DNA of 64,000 bases from an uncultured Spirochaetia bacterium (GTDB lineage: Bacteria > Spirochaetota > Spirochaetia > CAKZLE01): positions 310,001-374,000 of the forward strand of contig CAKZLE010000020.1 of the NCBI GenBank assembly GCA_937125225.1, given 5' to 3'. Below are positions 54,021 to 63,495 of this stretch, piece after piece. The notes under the pieces were generated by a model. That model had not been told where the DNA came from. It was given only the letters and a program-made list of their open reading frames with translations, and did no database searches. Positions within the stretch are counted from its first letter, which is position 1. Every line of letters starts with the position of its first letter. The translations under genes and the position numbers were made by a program.

Positions 54021-56504
54021 ATGAGTAACAGTGAGATGTGGAGTGTACATGCGATTTCCGGGGCTATGTGTGTTACTGATCATGGAAGTGATCAGGTAGT
54101 GAAGATTCACGAGAACACCAACACCTCGACTGTCTTCGTAGTATCTCCCTTAAGTACTCATGCCGGTTCTCTTACCTCTCTCATCGATGATGCGATAGTA
54201 CATGACGAGACGATCTGGGCAAAACTGGAAAATCGTTTTGAAACCTGGGCTGATACGATCGAAGGCTTGGTCGATTCGCATGATCAGATTGCGATGCAGC
54301 AAGAGGTCAAAGAGGGCTTCGATCAGATCGAAGATATACTCAAGGCCGTATGGCTCGTCAGAGATGCTTCGATGGCTTCAAGAAAGTATGTCGATTCGAT
54401 TGAACTCTCCTGGGTACTCAACAGTCTGAAAAGTAGATTCCAACGCTCTGGTAACTCGGTTCTAGTCGTTGATTCTGCTAGGATCTTCTCCGGCTCTCTT
54501 GATGAGAGTGGAATCCGCTTCGATTATGAGGCTTCGATGGCTCGCTTGGAGGCCTATCTCTCAGAGAACAAGAGCTATGATACGATCTGTATTTCGGGGG
54601 GATGGGTCTCAGATACTGAGGGCAGACTTCTCGATAACGGACATACTGATAGTGAACTGATAGCCTCTGCCTGTGGATATCTGTTGCAGGCTCAGGACAT
54701 AACCTTCTGGAACAAAGATGATTTCCTCATGACTGCAGATATCAAAGAGGTCCCCGGCGCGGTGGTCATCTCTGAGATAACCTATGCAGAGGCAACTGAA
54801 CTCTCCTTCTTTGGAGCAAAAGTGCTACATCCTCATGCCTTCGTACCGGCTATCGCAAGGCAGATCCCCATACGGCTCAGATGTTTCTCTGATGTAGAGC
54901 ATCCAGGAACCTGGGTCCTTGTCAAGAAGCAGGAGACAGATCATCAACAGGTCAAGGGCTTCTCTGTGATCCATGAGGTTGCTCTTATCAATATTGAAGG
55001 TGCAGGCATGATCGGGGTCCCTGGTGTCTCCTCTCGACTGTTCTCAGCGATGAGAGAGAACCATATTTCGGTGATCCTCATCTCACAGGCCTCTAGTGAA
55101 CACTCTATCTGTTTTGCCGTACCGGAGAGACATGCGAACCTTGCCGCCTCAACGGCAAGAAGAATCTTCGCAGAAGAACTTGAGACATTCAAGATCAACT
55201 CGATCGAGGTTGAATATGATTGTGCGATACTCGCTGCAGTAGGAGAACAGATGCCTGGAGTACCAGGTATCGCCGCCAAGTTCTTTGGAGCTATCGGTAA
55301 AGCACATGTGAATGTCAGAGCCATAGCTCAGGGCTCTTCAGAGAGAAATATCAGTGCAGTCATCAAGAGTTCAGACTCGACAAAAGCTTTAAGAGCTCTT
55401 CATGCCAACTTCTTTCTCTCTAAGCAGACCTTGAGTATCGGGCTTATCGGTCCAGGACTTATCGGTTCGACTCTGCTAAAACAGATCGCCTCTGAGTCAG
55501 AGCGACTAAAAACAGATTTCCATGTCGATCTCAGAGTCCGAGGGATCGCGAATTCTAAGAAGATGCTCCTTTCAGATCAGGGGATCGACCTTTCGAAATG
55601 GGAAGAACAGCTAGAGCGAGAAGGGGAGCCTGCAGAACTCGAAGCCTTCTCTAAACATGTTGCAGCAGATTATTTCCCCCATTCAGTCCTGATTGACTGT
55701 TCTACCTCAAATGTAGTCCCCTCACAGTACCTTAAGTGGATAGAGAGAGGGATCCATCTCATCACACCAAACAAGAAGGCGGGAACCTTCCCCTATCCCC
55801 AGTATGATGAACTGATGGCAGTCGGACGAAAAAGAGGCAAACATTTCCTCTATGAGACCACGGTCGGTGCAGGACTCCCGATCATCGGGACTCTCAAGGA
55901 TCTGATCCAGACTGGAGACAGGATCAGAAAGATCGAAGGGGTCTTCTCTGGTACTCTGGCCTATCTTTTCTGGAGATTCGATGGTAAAGCCCCCTTCAGT
56001 CAACTCGTAAGAGAGGCTAAAGAGTTGGGCTACACAGAACCTGATCCAAGAGATGATCTGAGTGGTATGGATATCGTGAGAAAGGCGGTGATCCTCTCAA
56101 GAGAGATCGGGATGCTTACAGAGATAGAAGATGTACCCGTATTGAATCTTGTACCTGATGAACTCGTAGATGTCTCGATCGAGGAGTTCATGGAGAAGAT
56201 GTCTGTCATCGATGCAGATCTGTTGAAGATGCAGCAGGAGGCAGAGGCAGAAGGAAAACTTCTCAAGTATGTTGGGATCATCGACCCTGAGAAGGGGACC
56301 TGTAAGGTTGAATTGAAAGGGTATAAGTCCGATCATCCGTTCGCACGGATTTCGGGAACTGATAATATCGTAGCCTTCACTACTGCTCGTTATCATGAGC
56401 AACCTCTCGTCATACAGGGACCTGGCGCAGGTCCTGAGGTGACAGCAGGAGGAGTCTTCGCAGATCTACTGAGACTCGGAGCCTTTCTCGGCGCACGATA
56501 CTGA
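54021..56504 (+). CDS. thrA: Aspartokinase/homoserine dehydrogenase fusion with degenerate kinase domain
   Basis: 827 residues, against 820 in E. coli ThrA. The kinase domain (about 1-280) keeps its fold and the motif YAEATELSFFGAKVLHP (255-271). Its active site is changed: the KFGGT motif near the N-terminus is AISGA in WSVHAISGAMC (7-17), and the GRNGSD nucleotide motif is DNGHTDS (205-211). Two ACT domains (about 310-465) follow. The homoserine dehydrogenase part from about 471 looks complete: GLIGPGLIGS, TPNKKAG, YETTVGAGLPII, GYTEPDPRDDLSGMD. I expect dehydrogenase activity and threonine sensing, but no kinase activity; a separate aspartokinase should exist elsewhere. thrC follows 31 nt downstream. 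Confidence 0.9.
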   Translation: MSNSEMWSVHAISGAMCVTDHGSDQVVKIHENTNTSTVFVVSPLSTHAGSLTSLIDDAIVHDETIWAKLENRFETWADTIEGLVDSHDQIAMQQEVKEGFDQIEDILKAVWLVRDASMASRKYVDSIELSWVLNSLKSRFQRSGNSVLVVDSARIFSGSLDESGIRFDYEASMARLEAYLSENKSYDTICISGGWVSDTEGRLLDNGHTDSELIASACGYLLQAQDITFWNKDDFLMTADIKEVPGAVVISEITYAEATELSFFGAKVLHPHAFVPAIARQIPIRLRCFSDVEHPGTWVLVKKQETDHQQVKGFSVIHEVALINIEGAGMIGVPGVSSRLFSAMRENHISVILISQASSEHSICFAVPERHANLAASTARRIFAEELETFKINSIEVEYDCAILAAVGEQMPGVPGIAAKFFGAIGKAHVNVRAIAQGSSERNISAVIKSSDSTKALRALHANFFLSKQTLSIGLIGPGLIGSTLLKQIASESERLKTDFHVDLRVRGIANSKKMLLSDQGIDLSKWEEQLEREGEPAELEAFSKHVAADYFPHSVLIDCSTSNVVPSQYLKWIERGIHLITPNKKAGTFPYPQYDELMAVGRKRGKHFLYETTVGAGLPIIGTLKDLIQTGDRIRKIEGVFSGTLAYLFWRFDGKAPFSQLVREAKELGYTEPDPRDDLSGMDIVRKAVILSREIGMLTEIEDVPVLNLVPDELVDVSIEEFMEKMSVIDADLLKMQQEAEAEGKLLKYVGIIDPEKGTCKVELKGYKSDHPFARISGTDNIVAFTTARYHEQPLVIQGPGAGPEVTAGGVFADLLRLGAFLGARY

Positions 56505-56535
56505 TACAACATTAGAGAATCCAAGGAGCATGAGT

Positions 56536-57810
56536 ATGAAATTTATCAGCACAAGAGGAAGATCACCCGAGGTAAGTGCCTTTGATGCGATCCTTCAGGG
56601 ATTGGCCCCAGACGGTGGATTATATATGCCTGAGGTACTACCGAGACTTCCCGAAGAACTCTTCAACCCCCACATGAGCTATCAGCAGATGGCCTATGAG
56701 GTCCTGACACCCTTCTTTATCGGTGATCCACTTGAGGCACACCTCAAAGCGATCTGTGATGATGCATTCGACTTTCCAGTCCCACTGCATTATCTCAATG
56801 AGACTGAAGCTGTCTTGGAGTTGTATCATGGCCCTACGGCGGCTTTTAAAGATTTCGGGGCACGTTTCCTAGCAAGCTTCATGGAACGCTCCTATGAGGT
56901 TCGTCAGCAGCCTCTGACCATCCTGGTCGCAACCTCTGGTGATACCGGAGGTGCTGTAGCAGCGGCCTTCCATAAAAAGAACCATATTGGTGTGAAAGTA
57001 CTGTTTCCCAAGGGGCGAGTATCTGCTCGGCAAGAGAAACAGTTGACCTGCTGGGGTGATAATGTAGAATCCTATGCAGTGACTGGAGCCTTCGATGATT
57101 GTCAGACTATGGTGAAATCAGCCTTCATGGATAGTGAACTCAAAGAGCGCTATGGATTGACATCAGCGAACAGTATCAATCTTGGACGACTGCTACCTCA
57201 ATCAGTCTATTATGTGTATGCTTCGGTTCAGTATAAGGAAAAGACTGGTAAAGAACCGGTGTTCATCATCCCGAGTGGGAATGTCGGTAACTCGGTAGGA
57301 GCCCTTTTCGCCAAGGAGATGGGAGCACCGATCAAAGATATCGTATTGGCAGTCAATGAGAACAAGACTATCCCGGATTATCTTGAGACGGGAGTATATG
57401 AGGGTAGGGAGAGTATCGCGACTCTTGCGAATGCCATGGATGTAGGTGATCCGAGTAATATGGAGAGGATGCGGTTCATGTACGACTCGATCGAAGAGAT
57501 CAGATCACATGTGAGTGCCCATAGCGTCTCAGATGAACTGATCAAAGAATCGATCTCTGAAGTCTGGAAGAATCATAGGTATGCCGTATGTCCACATACC
57601 GCATCAGGGGAGTATGTGAGGAATCATATCATCGAAGATACTGATACCATCGTAGTCTCTACAGCTCATCCTGCAAAGTTCGAGACCATAGTAGAACCGG
57701 TGATCGGTGAAACGCTACCGATCCCAGAAGCTCTCTCAAAACTCTTCGGTAAAGAAAGTATCTGTAAAGAGATATCTGCTAAGATCGAGTCTCTGTTCGA
57801 CGAGAGTTGA
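56536..57810 (+). CDS. thrC: Threonine synthase
   Basis: 424 residues from ATG 56536; AAGGAG lies 7 nt upstream, whereas ATG 56530 is only 1 nt from it. The PLP lysine is in GPTAAFKDFGARF (about residue 105), and the glycine-rich phosphate loop appears as ATSGDTGGAVAAAF. It converts O-phosphohomoserine to threonine. It shares an operon with thrA. A homoserine kinase gene is not present in the window. Confidence 0.96.
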   Translation: MKFISTRGRSPEVSAFDAILQGLAPDGGLYMPEVLPRLPEELFNPHMSYQQMAYEVLTPFFIGDPLEAHLKAICDDAFDFPVPLHYLNETEAVLELYHGPTAAFKDFGARFLASFMERSYEVRQQPLTILVATSGDTGGAVAAAFHKKNHIGVKVLFPKGRVSARQEKQLTCWGDNVESYAVTGAFDDCQTMVKSAFMDSELKERYGLTSANSINLGRLLPQSVYYVYASVQYKEKTGKEPVFIIPSGNVGNSVGALFAKEMGAPIKDIVLAVNENKTIPDYLETGVYEGRESIATLANAMDVGDPSNMERMRFMYDSIEEIRSHVSAHSVSDELIKESISEVWKNHRYAVCPHTASGEYVRNHIIEDTDTIVVSTAHPAKFETIVEPVIGETLPIPEALSKLFGKESICKEISAKIESLFDES

Positions 57811-57830
57811 TCTCGATGTCAGAAAAGAAA

Positions 57831-57872
57831 AGCCATTGCAGGATCTGATGAATATGCAATGGCTCATTTTTT
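57831..57872. terminator. Bidirectional terminator between thrC and galK
   Basis: AGCCATTGCA/TGCAATGGCT (57831-57840 with 57855-57864) is followed by TTTTTT on the plus strand. AAAAGAAA before the stem gives T-rich sequence on the minus strand. Confidence 0.85.
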
Positions 57873-57885
57873 AGGGTTTCTCACT

Positions 57886-59175
57886 CTACCCGATACGGGT
57901 AGTCGGGGTGTTTCTGATCGCTAATGGGGTGACGACCCCCTTGCCGAGAACACGCTCCATCATGATAACATAATCTGAGAAACGCTCATTGGGGATATAG
58001 GCTTGGATGGTCCCCGCAAAGCCACCACCATGGACTCGAGCCGCACCTGCACCCATCAGGAAGCCCTCTGTCATCGCTAGGGCTAAAGTCACTCCCTGTT
58101 CTGAGGGGAGGGAGGTCGGATAGAGATTCTGCAGGAACATCCCTGAAGATTTTCCTGATTCTCTCACCATGGATAGATAGGAGTCTATATCATCTTTCTG
58201 AAGAGTTCCCACCATATCGGCAGCCCTTCTGTCTTCGAAGAAGAAGTGTATAGCTCTGATCACTGCTCGATCTCCGACAGTCTCTCTGAGACCTTTCAGT
58301 TGTCCAAGAAGTTCTTCAAAGGTAGTCTCATGGCAGGTAGTCTTACCCATTGCCTCTGCGACCCCTCTCATCTCTATCGGGATAGCCGCATACTCCGGGG
58401 TGAGGTTCGCATGGTTACCTCCTGTATCAACGACACACAGGGTATATCCTTTTGCTCTGAAATCATAGGATACCGGATCGATGACAGGACTAGCGGTATC
58501 GGCAAAATCTATTCCGACGATACCTCCATTGGCACAGGCTATCTGATCCATGAGGCCTGAGGGTTTCATGAAATAGACGTTCTCTGCATATTTCCCATAG
58601 ATCGCAAGATCTGTCGTGGAACAGGCATAATCACCATAAAGATCGTTTAAGATCGTACCGATGAGTACTTCGATGGCAGCAGATGAGCTCAATCCTGAAC
58701 CTTTGAGGACCCTCGTCGAGGTGGCAGCCTTGAAACCTCGGATCTTACAGCCATGTTCGGCGAACTTGGCTGCGATCCCACGGAGGAGTGCCTCAGTAGT
58801 TCCCTCTTCTTCAGGATGGATAGAGAGATCCGACAAGTCCATGACTACAGGGTCGAATCCTTCAGAGTCGAGGATTGCGATCATATCATCGGCAGGTGAG
58901 ACCACGGCTATCGTATCAAGGTTGATACTCGCAGCGAGTACATGACCATGATTATGATCAGTATGGTTCCCTCCGAGCTCTGTTCTTCCTGGTGTAGAGT
59001 AGATCCGGACAGGTTCATCAGAACCAAAGAGTTCCTGATGTCGTCTTACCTGAGTACTATATCTACTATCCATATCTTCAGCTGTATAGAAAGCCCCATA
59101 GAGCTTTGGATAGATCTCATGGAGCATCCCCTCACTGATCTTCTCAAGTAATCGTGTCGATTGATACGCTCTCAT
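57886..59175 (-). CDS. galK: Galactokinase
   Basis: 429 residues from ATG 59175, one base after the galT stop, with GGGAGA inside the end of galT. It is a GHMP kinase with the galactokinase signature GRTELGGNHTDHNHG near residue 45, the ATP loop LKGSGLSSSAAIE and the C-terminal ARVHGGGFAGT. It phosphorylates galactose at C1 with ATP. With GalT it feeds galactose, for example from LacZ, into glycolysis. An epimerase gene (galE) is not in the window. Confidence 0.95.
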   Translation of the reverse strand: MRAYQSTRLLEKISEGMLHEIYPKLYGAFYTAEDMDSRYSTQVRRHQELFGSDEPVRIYSTPGRTELGGNHTDHNHGHVLAASINLDTIAVVSPADDMIAILDSEGFDPVVMDLSDLSIHPEEEGTTEALLRGIAAKFAEHGCKIRGFKAATSTRVLKGSGLSSSAAIEVLIGTILNDLYGDYACSTTDLAIYGKYAENVYFMKPSGLMDQIACANGGIVGIDFADTASPVIDPVSYDFRAKGYTLCVVDTGGNHANLTPEYAAIPIEMRGVAEAMGKTTCHETTFEELLGQLKGLRETVGDRAVIRAIHFFFEDRRAADMVGTLQKDDIDSYLSMVRESGKSSGMFLQNLYPTSLPSEQGVTLALAMTEGFLMGAGAARVHGGGFAGTIQAYIPNERFSDYVIMMERVLGKGVVTPLAIRNTPTTRIG

Positions 59176-59176
59176 A

Positions 59177-60223
59177 TTACAAAGTCTCCCGATAATGGAT
59201 CTCAGGAAGCTCTCTGAGACTCCTCGCACTTGTCTCTGCGGTGATATCTCTTTGAGGCATCCCCATCAGTTCGTATCCTACCATGAACTTCTTCACCGTA
59301 GCTGATCTCAGTAGTGGTGGAGCATAGTGCATATGGAATTGGACTTCAGGATAGGACTTTCCATCCGTTGGTGCCTGATGGATCCCCATCGAGTAGGGGA
59401 AGCTAGTCTTGAAGAGATTATCGAGTTTGATACCGAGAACCTTGATGATGGATGCAAGATGTTCTCGTTCGATCTCTGTGAGTCCCACGATATTCGATAC
59501 GGATCTTCTTGGTAGGACCATCACCTCATAGGGCCATACAGCCCAATAGGGTACTAATACGACAAAGGATTCATTCTCTAGGACGATCCTCTCTTTCTGT
59601 TCGAGTTCATAGGCGAGGTAATCCATCAAGAGGGGGGTGCCATGTTCCTCGAAATAGATCTTCTGCTTCTCAAGTTCTTTAGCAGGAATATCGGGGATGT
59701 TCTCTTCAGCCCAGACCTGTCCATGTGGGTGAGGGTTGGAACATCCCATGACCGCACCTCTGTTCTCAAAGATCTGAACATGATTGATGTAGTCGACTGC
59801 ACCGAGTTCTCTATATTCATTGGCCCAGAGGTCTACCACTTTCCTGATATCCTCATGCTCCATACGAGCGAGAGTGAGGTCATGCCTTGGAGAGAAGCAG
59901 ATGACATGGCAGATACCACGTTCAGTCTCAGCTTTGAGCATACCGTGAGGTCCCGTAGTACTCGAACCCTCAGGAACATTGGGAATCAATGCTGCAAAAT
60001 CATTGGTGAAGGAGAAGGTCCCATCATACTTTGGGTTCGTATGGCCACCGGCTCGTTCGTTACCTGGACAGAGGTAGCACTTCTCATCATATTCGGGGAG
60101 TGTGTCAAGTTGAGGCTTCTCGACCTGTCCCTGCCAGGGTCTTTTCGTTCTATGAGGGGATACTTTGACCCACTCTCCTAATAGGGGATTATAGCGTCGG
60201 TGAGGATGTTCCTGTAAATCCAT
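59177..60223 (-). CDS. galT: Galactose-1-phosphate uridylyltransferase
   Basis: 348 residues, as in E. coli. The active-site histidines are in [11 protein letters not shown] (about residue 160). The N-terminal metal site is seen in [12 protein letters not shown] and the family start in [23 protein letters not shown]. It exchanges galactose-1-phosphate with UDP-glucose. AAAGGAG lies before the ATG. It is the first gene of galT-galK, divergent from a LacI-type regulator, with a palindrome in between. Confidence 0.96.
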   Translation of the reverse strand: MDLQEHPHRRYNPLLGEWVKVSPHRTKRPWQGQVEKPQLDTLPEYDEKCYLCPGNERAGGHTNPKYDGTFSFTNDFAALIPNVPEGSSTTGPHGMLKAETERGICHVICFSPRHDLTLARMEHEDIRKVVDLWANEYRELGAVDYINHVQIFENRGAVMGCSNPHPHGQVWAEENIPDIPAKELEKQKIYFEEHGTPLLMDYLAYELEQKERIVLENESFVVLVPYWAVWPYEVMVLPRRSVSNIVGLTEIEREHLASIIKVLGIKLDNLFKTSFPYSMGIHQAPTDGKSYPEVQFHMHYAPPLLRSATVKKFMVGYELMGMPQRDITAETSARSLRELPEIHYRETL

Positions 60224-60241
60224 TACACACTCCTTTTATTC

Positions 60242-60270
60242 TTGATTATTATTATGTACACGTGTACAAT
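60242..60270. promoter_or_regulatory. Regulator promoter with LacI-type operator in its spacer (gal region)
   Basis: TTGATT (60242-60247), a 17-nt spacer and TACAAT (60265-60270) ending 7 nt before the regulator ATG. The perfect palindrome TGTACACGTGTACA (60255-60268) fills the end of the spacer and the -10 box. LacI-family operators have this size and central CG. Binding should repress the regulator itself and the divergent galTK operon. Confidence 0.75.
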
Positions 60271-60277
60271 ACACTAC

Positions 60278-61291
60278 ATGAATTCAGTTGTCAAGAATAA
60301 ACAATCAACAGTGACTCGGGATATGGTAGCTACCGAGGCCTCGGTAAGTTCGGCTACCGTCTCACGAGTCTACAACAATCCCGATTCAGTGAGACCTGAG
60401 AGAAGAGAGGCAGTCCTCAGTGCAGCGAAGAGACTCGGTTATGTCCCGAACAAGTCTGCTAGCGCTCTAAGAAGGAAGGGGACTGGTATCATCACCCTCG
60501 TCGAGTTCGATAAGGGGGAGAGACCCTATTATTGGAATGACATGCCGTTGTTCAACTGGTTCTATGGAGATGTTATCAAGGGGGCCAAAGAGACCATTGA
60601 TAAGAGCATGTATAATCTCAACCTTGCAACGGTGAGTAACCATAAGGAGCTCGAACAGCTTCAGGATAGCTCTGATGCACTGTTGTTCTTTGATGTGGAT
60701 GATCTGAGTGAGGTCGAGATGATCGAGCAGGTGAGCATCCCCTATGTGGCAGCCCACCATACGAATATCTATAAAGGGTTATGGAGCTGTTCTACCGATA
60801 ACAGGTTTGGAGGTGGACTTCAGGCAGAAGAGCTCTATAGAAAAGGGGTGAAAAGACCTCTGTACATTACGAGCCATCTGAAGAGTGTCGTACCTCATAC
60901 TGAGAGACTTTCCGGATTCCTTTCACGGTGGAACGAGTTGTCAGTGGTAGAGCCGATCGTCATCGAGGTCGAGAGCCGTGAGAATGATTTCGATCAGATG
61001 CTCTCAGAGGTCAAGACCCAGTTGGATGGCCAATGTGACGGGATAGCCTCTGTTAATGATATCCTCCTTTTGAGGATCCTCAACAGGGTATCTATCGAGC
61101 CTCTACCACTAGTTGGTTACGATGCTAATCCCATGAGGGATATCATCCCCTATGATATCTCGAGTATCGATATCAGGCAGAAAGAGATCTATAAACGGGC
61201 AGCTCGCATCCTGATAGAACGACTGAACCAACCCTTGAGGGATGAGAGTCCCTGCCAGGAGATCCTTCCCCCTGTGATCGTACAGGGCTAA
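60278..61291 (+). CDS. LacI family regulator of the gal operon
   Basis: 337 residues from ATG 60278. The N-terminal helix-turn-helix (DMVATEASVSSATVSRVYNNPDSV) and hinge region (SASALRRKGTGIITLVEF) are followed by a periplasmic-binding-protein-like ligand domain. Galactose or a derivative is the likely effector, from its place divergent to galT. There is no Shine-Dalgarno sequence and the -10 box ends 7 nt before the ATG, so the mRNA is probably leaderless. A palindromic operator overlaps its promoter, implying autoregulation. Confidence 0.92.
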   Translation: MNSVVKNKQSTVTRDMVATEASVSSATVSRVYNNPDSVRPERREAVLSAAKRLGYVPNKSASALRRKGTGIITLVEFDKGERPYYWNDMPLFNWFYGDVIKGAKETIDKSMYNLNLATVSNHKELEQLQDSSDALLFFDVDDLSEVEMIEQVSIPYVAAHHTNIYKGLWSCSTDNRFGGGLQAEELYRKGVKRPLYITSHLKSVVPHTERLSGFLSRWNELSVVEPIVIEVESRENDFDQMLSEVKTQLDGQCDGIASVNDILLLRILNRVSIEPLPLVGYDANPMRDIIPYDISSIDIRQKEIYKRAARILIERLNQPLRDESPCQEILPPVIVQG

Positions 61292-61349
61292 TGACCCAAA
61301 CTCTATGAACCCGATGATCTCTTAGAGATACTCTACCCCTGAAGAGGGT

Positions 61350-61377
61350 AAAAAGAATCAGCCCCAACGGGGCTGAT
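61350..61377 (-). terminator. Terminator, best oriented for the minus strand
   Basis: ATCAGCCCC/GGGGCTGAT (61357-61365 with 61369-61377), 3-nt loop. The minus-strand continuation is TCTTTTT. On the plus strand it lies 65 nt after the LacI gene without a T tract. The nearest minus-strand gene ends 190 nt away. Confidence 0.6.
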
Positions 61378-61570
61378 CAAAAGGAGTATGAAAAAAGTAT
61401 AGCTATGTATATGTGATCTGAGAAATGGTCTTGGCTTTATCACCATTCTTCAGATGATCGATTATAGGATTATCTATCCTTGATATCCCTACCATATCCT
61501 ATATCCCCAGTTGAGTTGTTAACGTGATGTAAAGTAGATGTAAACGATGTAAATTGATAATCTTGTGAGA

Positions 61571-62143
61571 CTAAGGGGTTGAATGAGTCGTGACCCAGAC
61601 GGTCACCTCATGAGGGGCTTTTATGTTCCCACCGAAATAGGGATAGGAGAGATACTTCCGCTCTGCATAGAATTCATCATCCTTGGTGATCGTAACACTG
61701 TTTCCCTCGTAAGAGAAGGTATACCGGTCGGGGGTCGTTGTGATAGTCCCCTCATAATCGATACCGATCTCAGCAGTACCTAAAGATTTACTTATCCTCC
61801 CCCCATCTACATAACAGTAGGCAAGTATCTCGATCCTGTCATTCAACCATCTCCAGCCGAATCGGGCAGAATACTCATGGATGTTCTGAGCTTTACCTTC
61901 GGCGAAGCCGAAGAGCTTGTTGATATCACTCTGTTCAGAGCCGATATCATAGATCGCTGAACCATCGAATCTGAAGGAGAAAGATAGGGTGTCATCAGTG
62001 ATATACTGGAAAAAAGCATGCGTGGAGTAGTGGGCCCCTGCGGGGATGATATAGGCGACCTCCTCATCATAGGATGAGTAGAGTGAACAGGATGAGATGA
62101 GAGCGGTAATGAACAGTAGAAGGAATATCTTTTGAAACCTCAT
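61571..62143 (-). CDS. Small lipoprotein of unknown function
   Basis: 190 residues from ATG 62143. A signal peptide with lipobox LISSC (Cys near residue 19) is followed by a beta-rich domain with alternating hydrophobic and polar residues (TLSFSFRFDGSAIYDIG, DRYTFSYEGNSVTITKDDEF), reminiscent of a lipocalin-like barrel. The family is not recognised. TGCTATAAT ends 6 nt before this ATG and there is no ribosome binding site, so the mRNA should be leaderless and a longer upstream start is unlikely. Confidence 0.7.
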   Translation of the reverse strand: MRFQKIFLLLFITALISSCSLYSSYDEEVAYIIPAGAHYSTHAFFQYITDDTLSFSFRFDGSAIYDIGSEQSDINKLFGFAEGKAQNIHEYSARFGWRWLNDRIEILAYCYVDGGRISKSLGTAEIGIDYEGTITTTPDRYTFSYEGNSVTITKDDEFYAERKYLSYPYFGGNIKAPHEVTVWVTTHSTP

Positions 62144-62232
62144 AGTTCGATTATAGCATGAACAGAGAAAAATTCCTTTCATAAGATCTATATTCTGATA
62201 GAATGAGGCATCTCATTCGTGGAGTTATAGAT

Positions 62233-63486
62233 ATGATAAGAGCATACCGAGGCGATATCGTCTACAGTGCAGATAAAGATGAACTAAGAGTCTTTGACGA
62301 TAGTTATATCATAGTGAAAGCGGGTAAAGTCCTCGAGATCACAAAAAAGTTACCGCAAGAGTACAAGAATCTAGAGATCATCGATCATTCCGGGAAAATG
62401 ATCATCCCTGCCTTCTCTGATATGCATCTCCATGCTTCCCAGTATTACCAACGAGGTGTGGGAATGGATAGACTCCTGCTCGATTGGCTCAATGATTATA
62501 CCTTTCCGCAGGAGAGCCGGTTCGAGGATATGGGGTATGCAGAACGTGCCTATGACCTTTTTACTGAAGATCTCATCAATCATGGGACGCTTCACGCGAG
62601 TATCTTCACGACCATCCATTATGAAGCTTCTGATTATCTTTTCAACCTGTTAGAGCGCAAGGGGTTGTATGCCTATGTCGGGAAACTGAACATGAATCAG
62701 AACTGTCCTCCTTCTCTACGAGAGAACACGAAGGACTCAATCCTCGATACAGAGAGGTTCATCCTCGAACATCAAGGGGGTAAGACAGTAAGCCCGATCA
62801 TTACCCCAAGGTTTGCCATCTCCTGTACAGAAGAACTCATACAAGGACTCGGAAGTCTGGTAAAGCGGTACAAGGTGCCAGTACAGACTCATCTGTGTGA
62901 ATCCGAAGAGGAGATGCGTACTGTGAGTACTCTCTTCCCAGAGTACTCATACGATTCTGAGATCTATCTCAAGTATGGATTGATCGGGAACAGTCTGTCT
63001 CTCATGGCCCACTGTATCTACTTGGATGAGAAGGATATCAAGGTGCTCAATAGTCATGGAGGGGTTGCAGTACACTGTCCCGACTCCAATATCAATGTGA
63101 CTGCTGGTCTCATGCCTTCAGCAAGCCTTGCAGATACCGGGATGAATCTCACTCTCGGCAGTGATATCGGAGGAGGCCATGATATTCCCATATACCGTGC
63201 AGTGGCTCGGGCAGTGCAGGTCTCGAAGATTCGGGTCCAGCTTGGGTTGGATCAGCGGAAGCTCTCGTTAACGGAGGCCTTCTACTTTGCGACAAGAGCT
63301 GGGGGTGAATGCTTTGGTGAGATGGGAGCCTTCGATCAGGGGTATCATTTCAATGCACTAGTCATTGATGATGAACGATTTCGCGGTCTAGAGATCGGAA
63401 TCTCTGACAGATTGGAGAGATTCTGTTATATCGGGGATGACCGTAATATCATAGCACGGTATGTCGACGGGAAGCTGTTAGACTGA
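62233..63486 (+). CDS. guaD: Guanine deaminase
   Basis: 417 residues from ATG 62233, with GGAG 8 nt upstream. An in-frame ATG at 62203 is possible but lies within about 9 nt of a TATATT -10 box. The amidohydrolase metal motif is PAFSDMHLHASQY near residue 65. Further metal ligands lie in VQTHLCESEEE, MAHCIYL and LGSDIGGGHD. The HLHASQY signature is that of guanine deaminase. It turns guanine into xanthine, which a molybdenum hydroxylase could oxidise further. A TauE/SafE permease gene converges from the right. Confidence 0.9.
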   Translation: MIRAYRGDIVYSADKDELRVFDDSYIIVKAGKVLEITKKLPQEYKNLEIIDHSGKMIIPAFSDMHLHASQYYQRGVGMDRLLLDWLNDYTFPQESRFEDMGYAERAYDLFTEDLINHGTLHASIFTTIHYEASDYLFNLLERKGLYAYVGKLNMNQNCPPSLRENTKDSILDTERFILEHQGGKTVSPIITPRFAISCTEELIQGLGSLVKRYKVPVQTHLCESEEEMRTVSTLFPEYSYDSEIYLKYGLIGNSLSLMAHCIYLDEKDIKVLNSHGGVAVHCPDSNINVTAGLMPSASLADTGMNLTLGSDIGGGHDIPIYRAVARAVQVSKIRVQLGLDQRKLSLTEAFYFATRAGGECFGEMGAFDQGYHFNALVIDDERFRGLEIGISDRLERFCYIGDDRNIIARYVDGKLLD

Positions 63487-63495
63487 TAACTTCCA

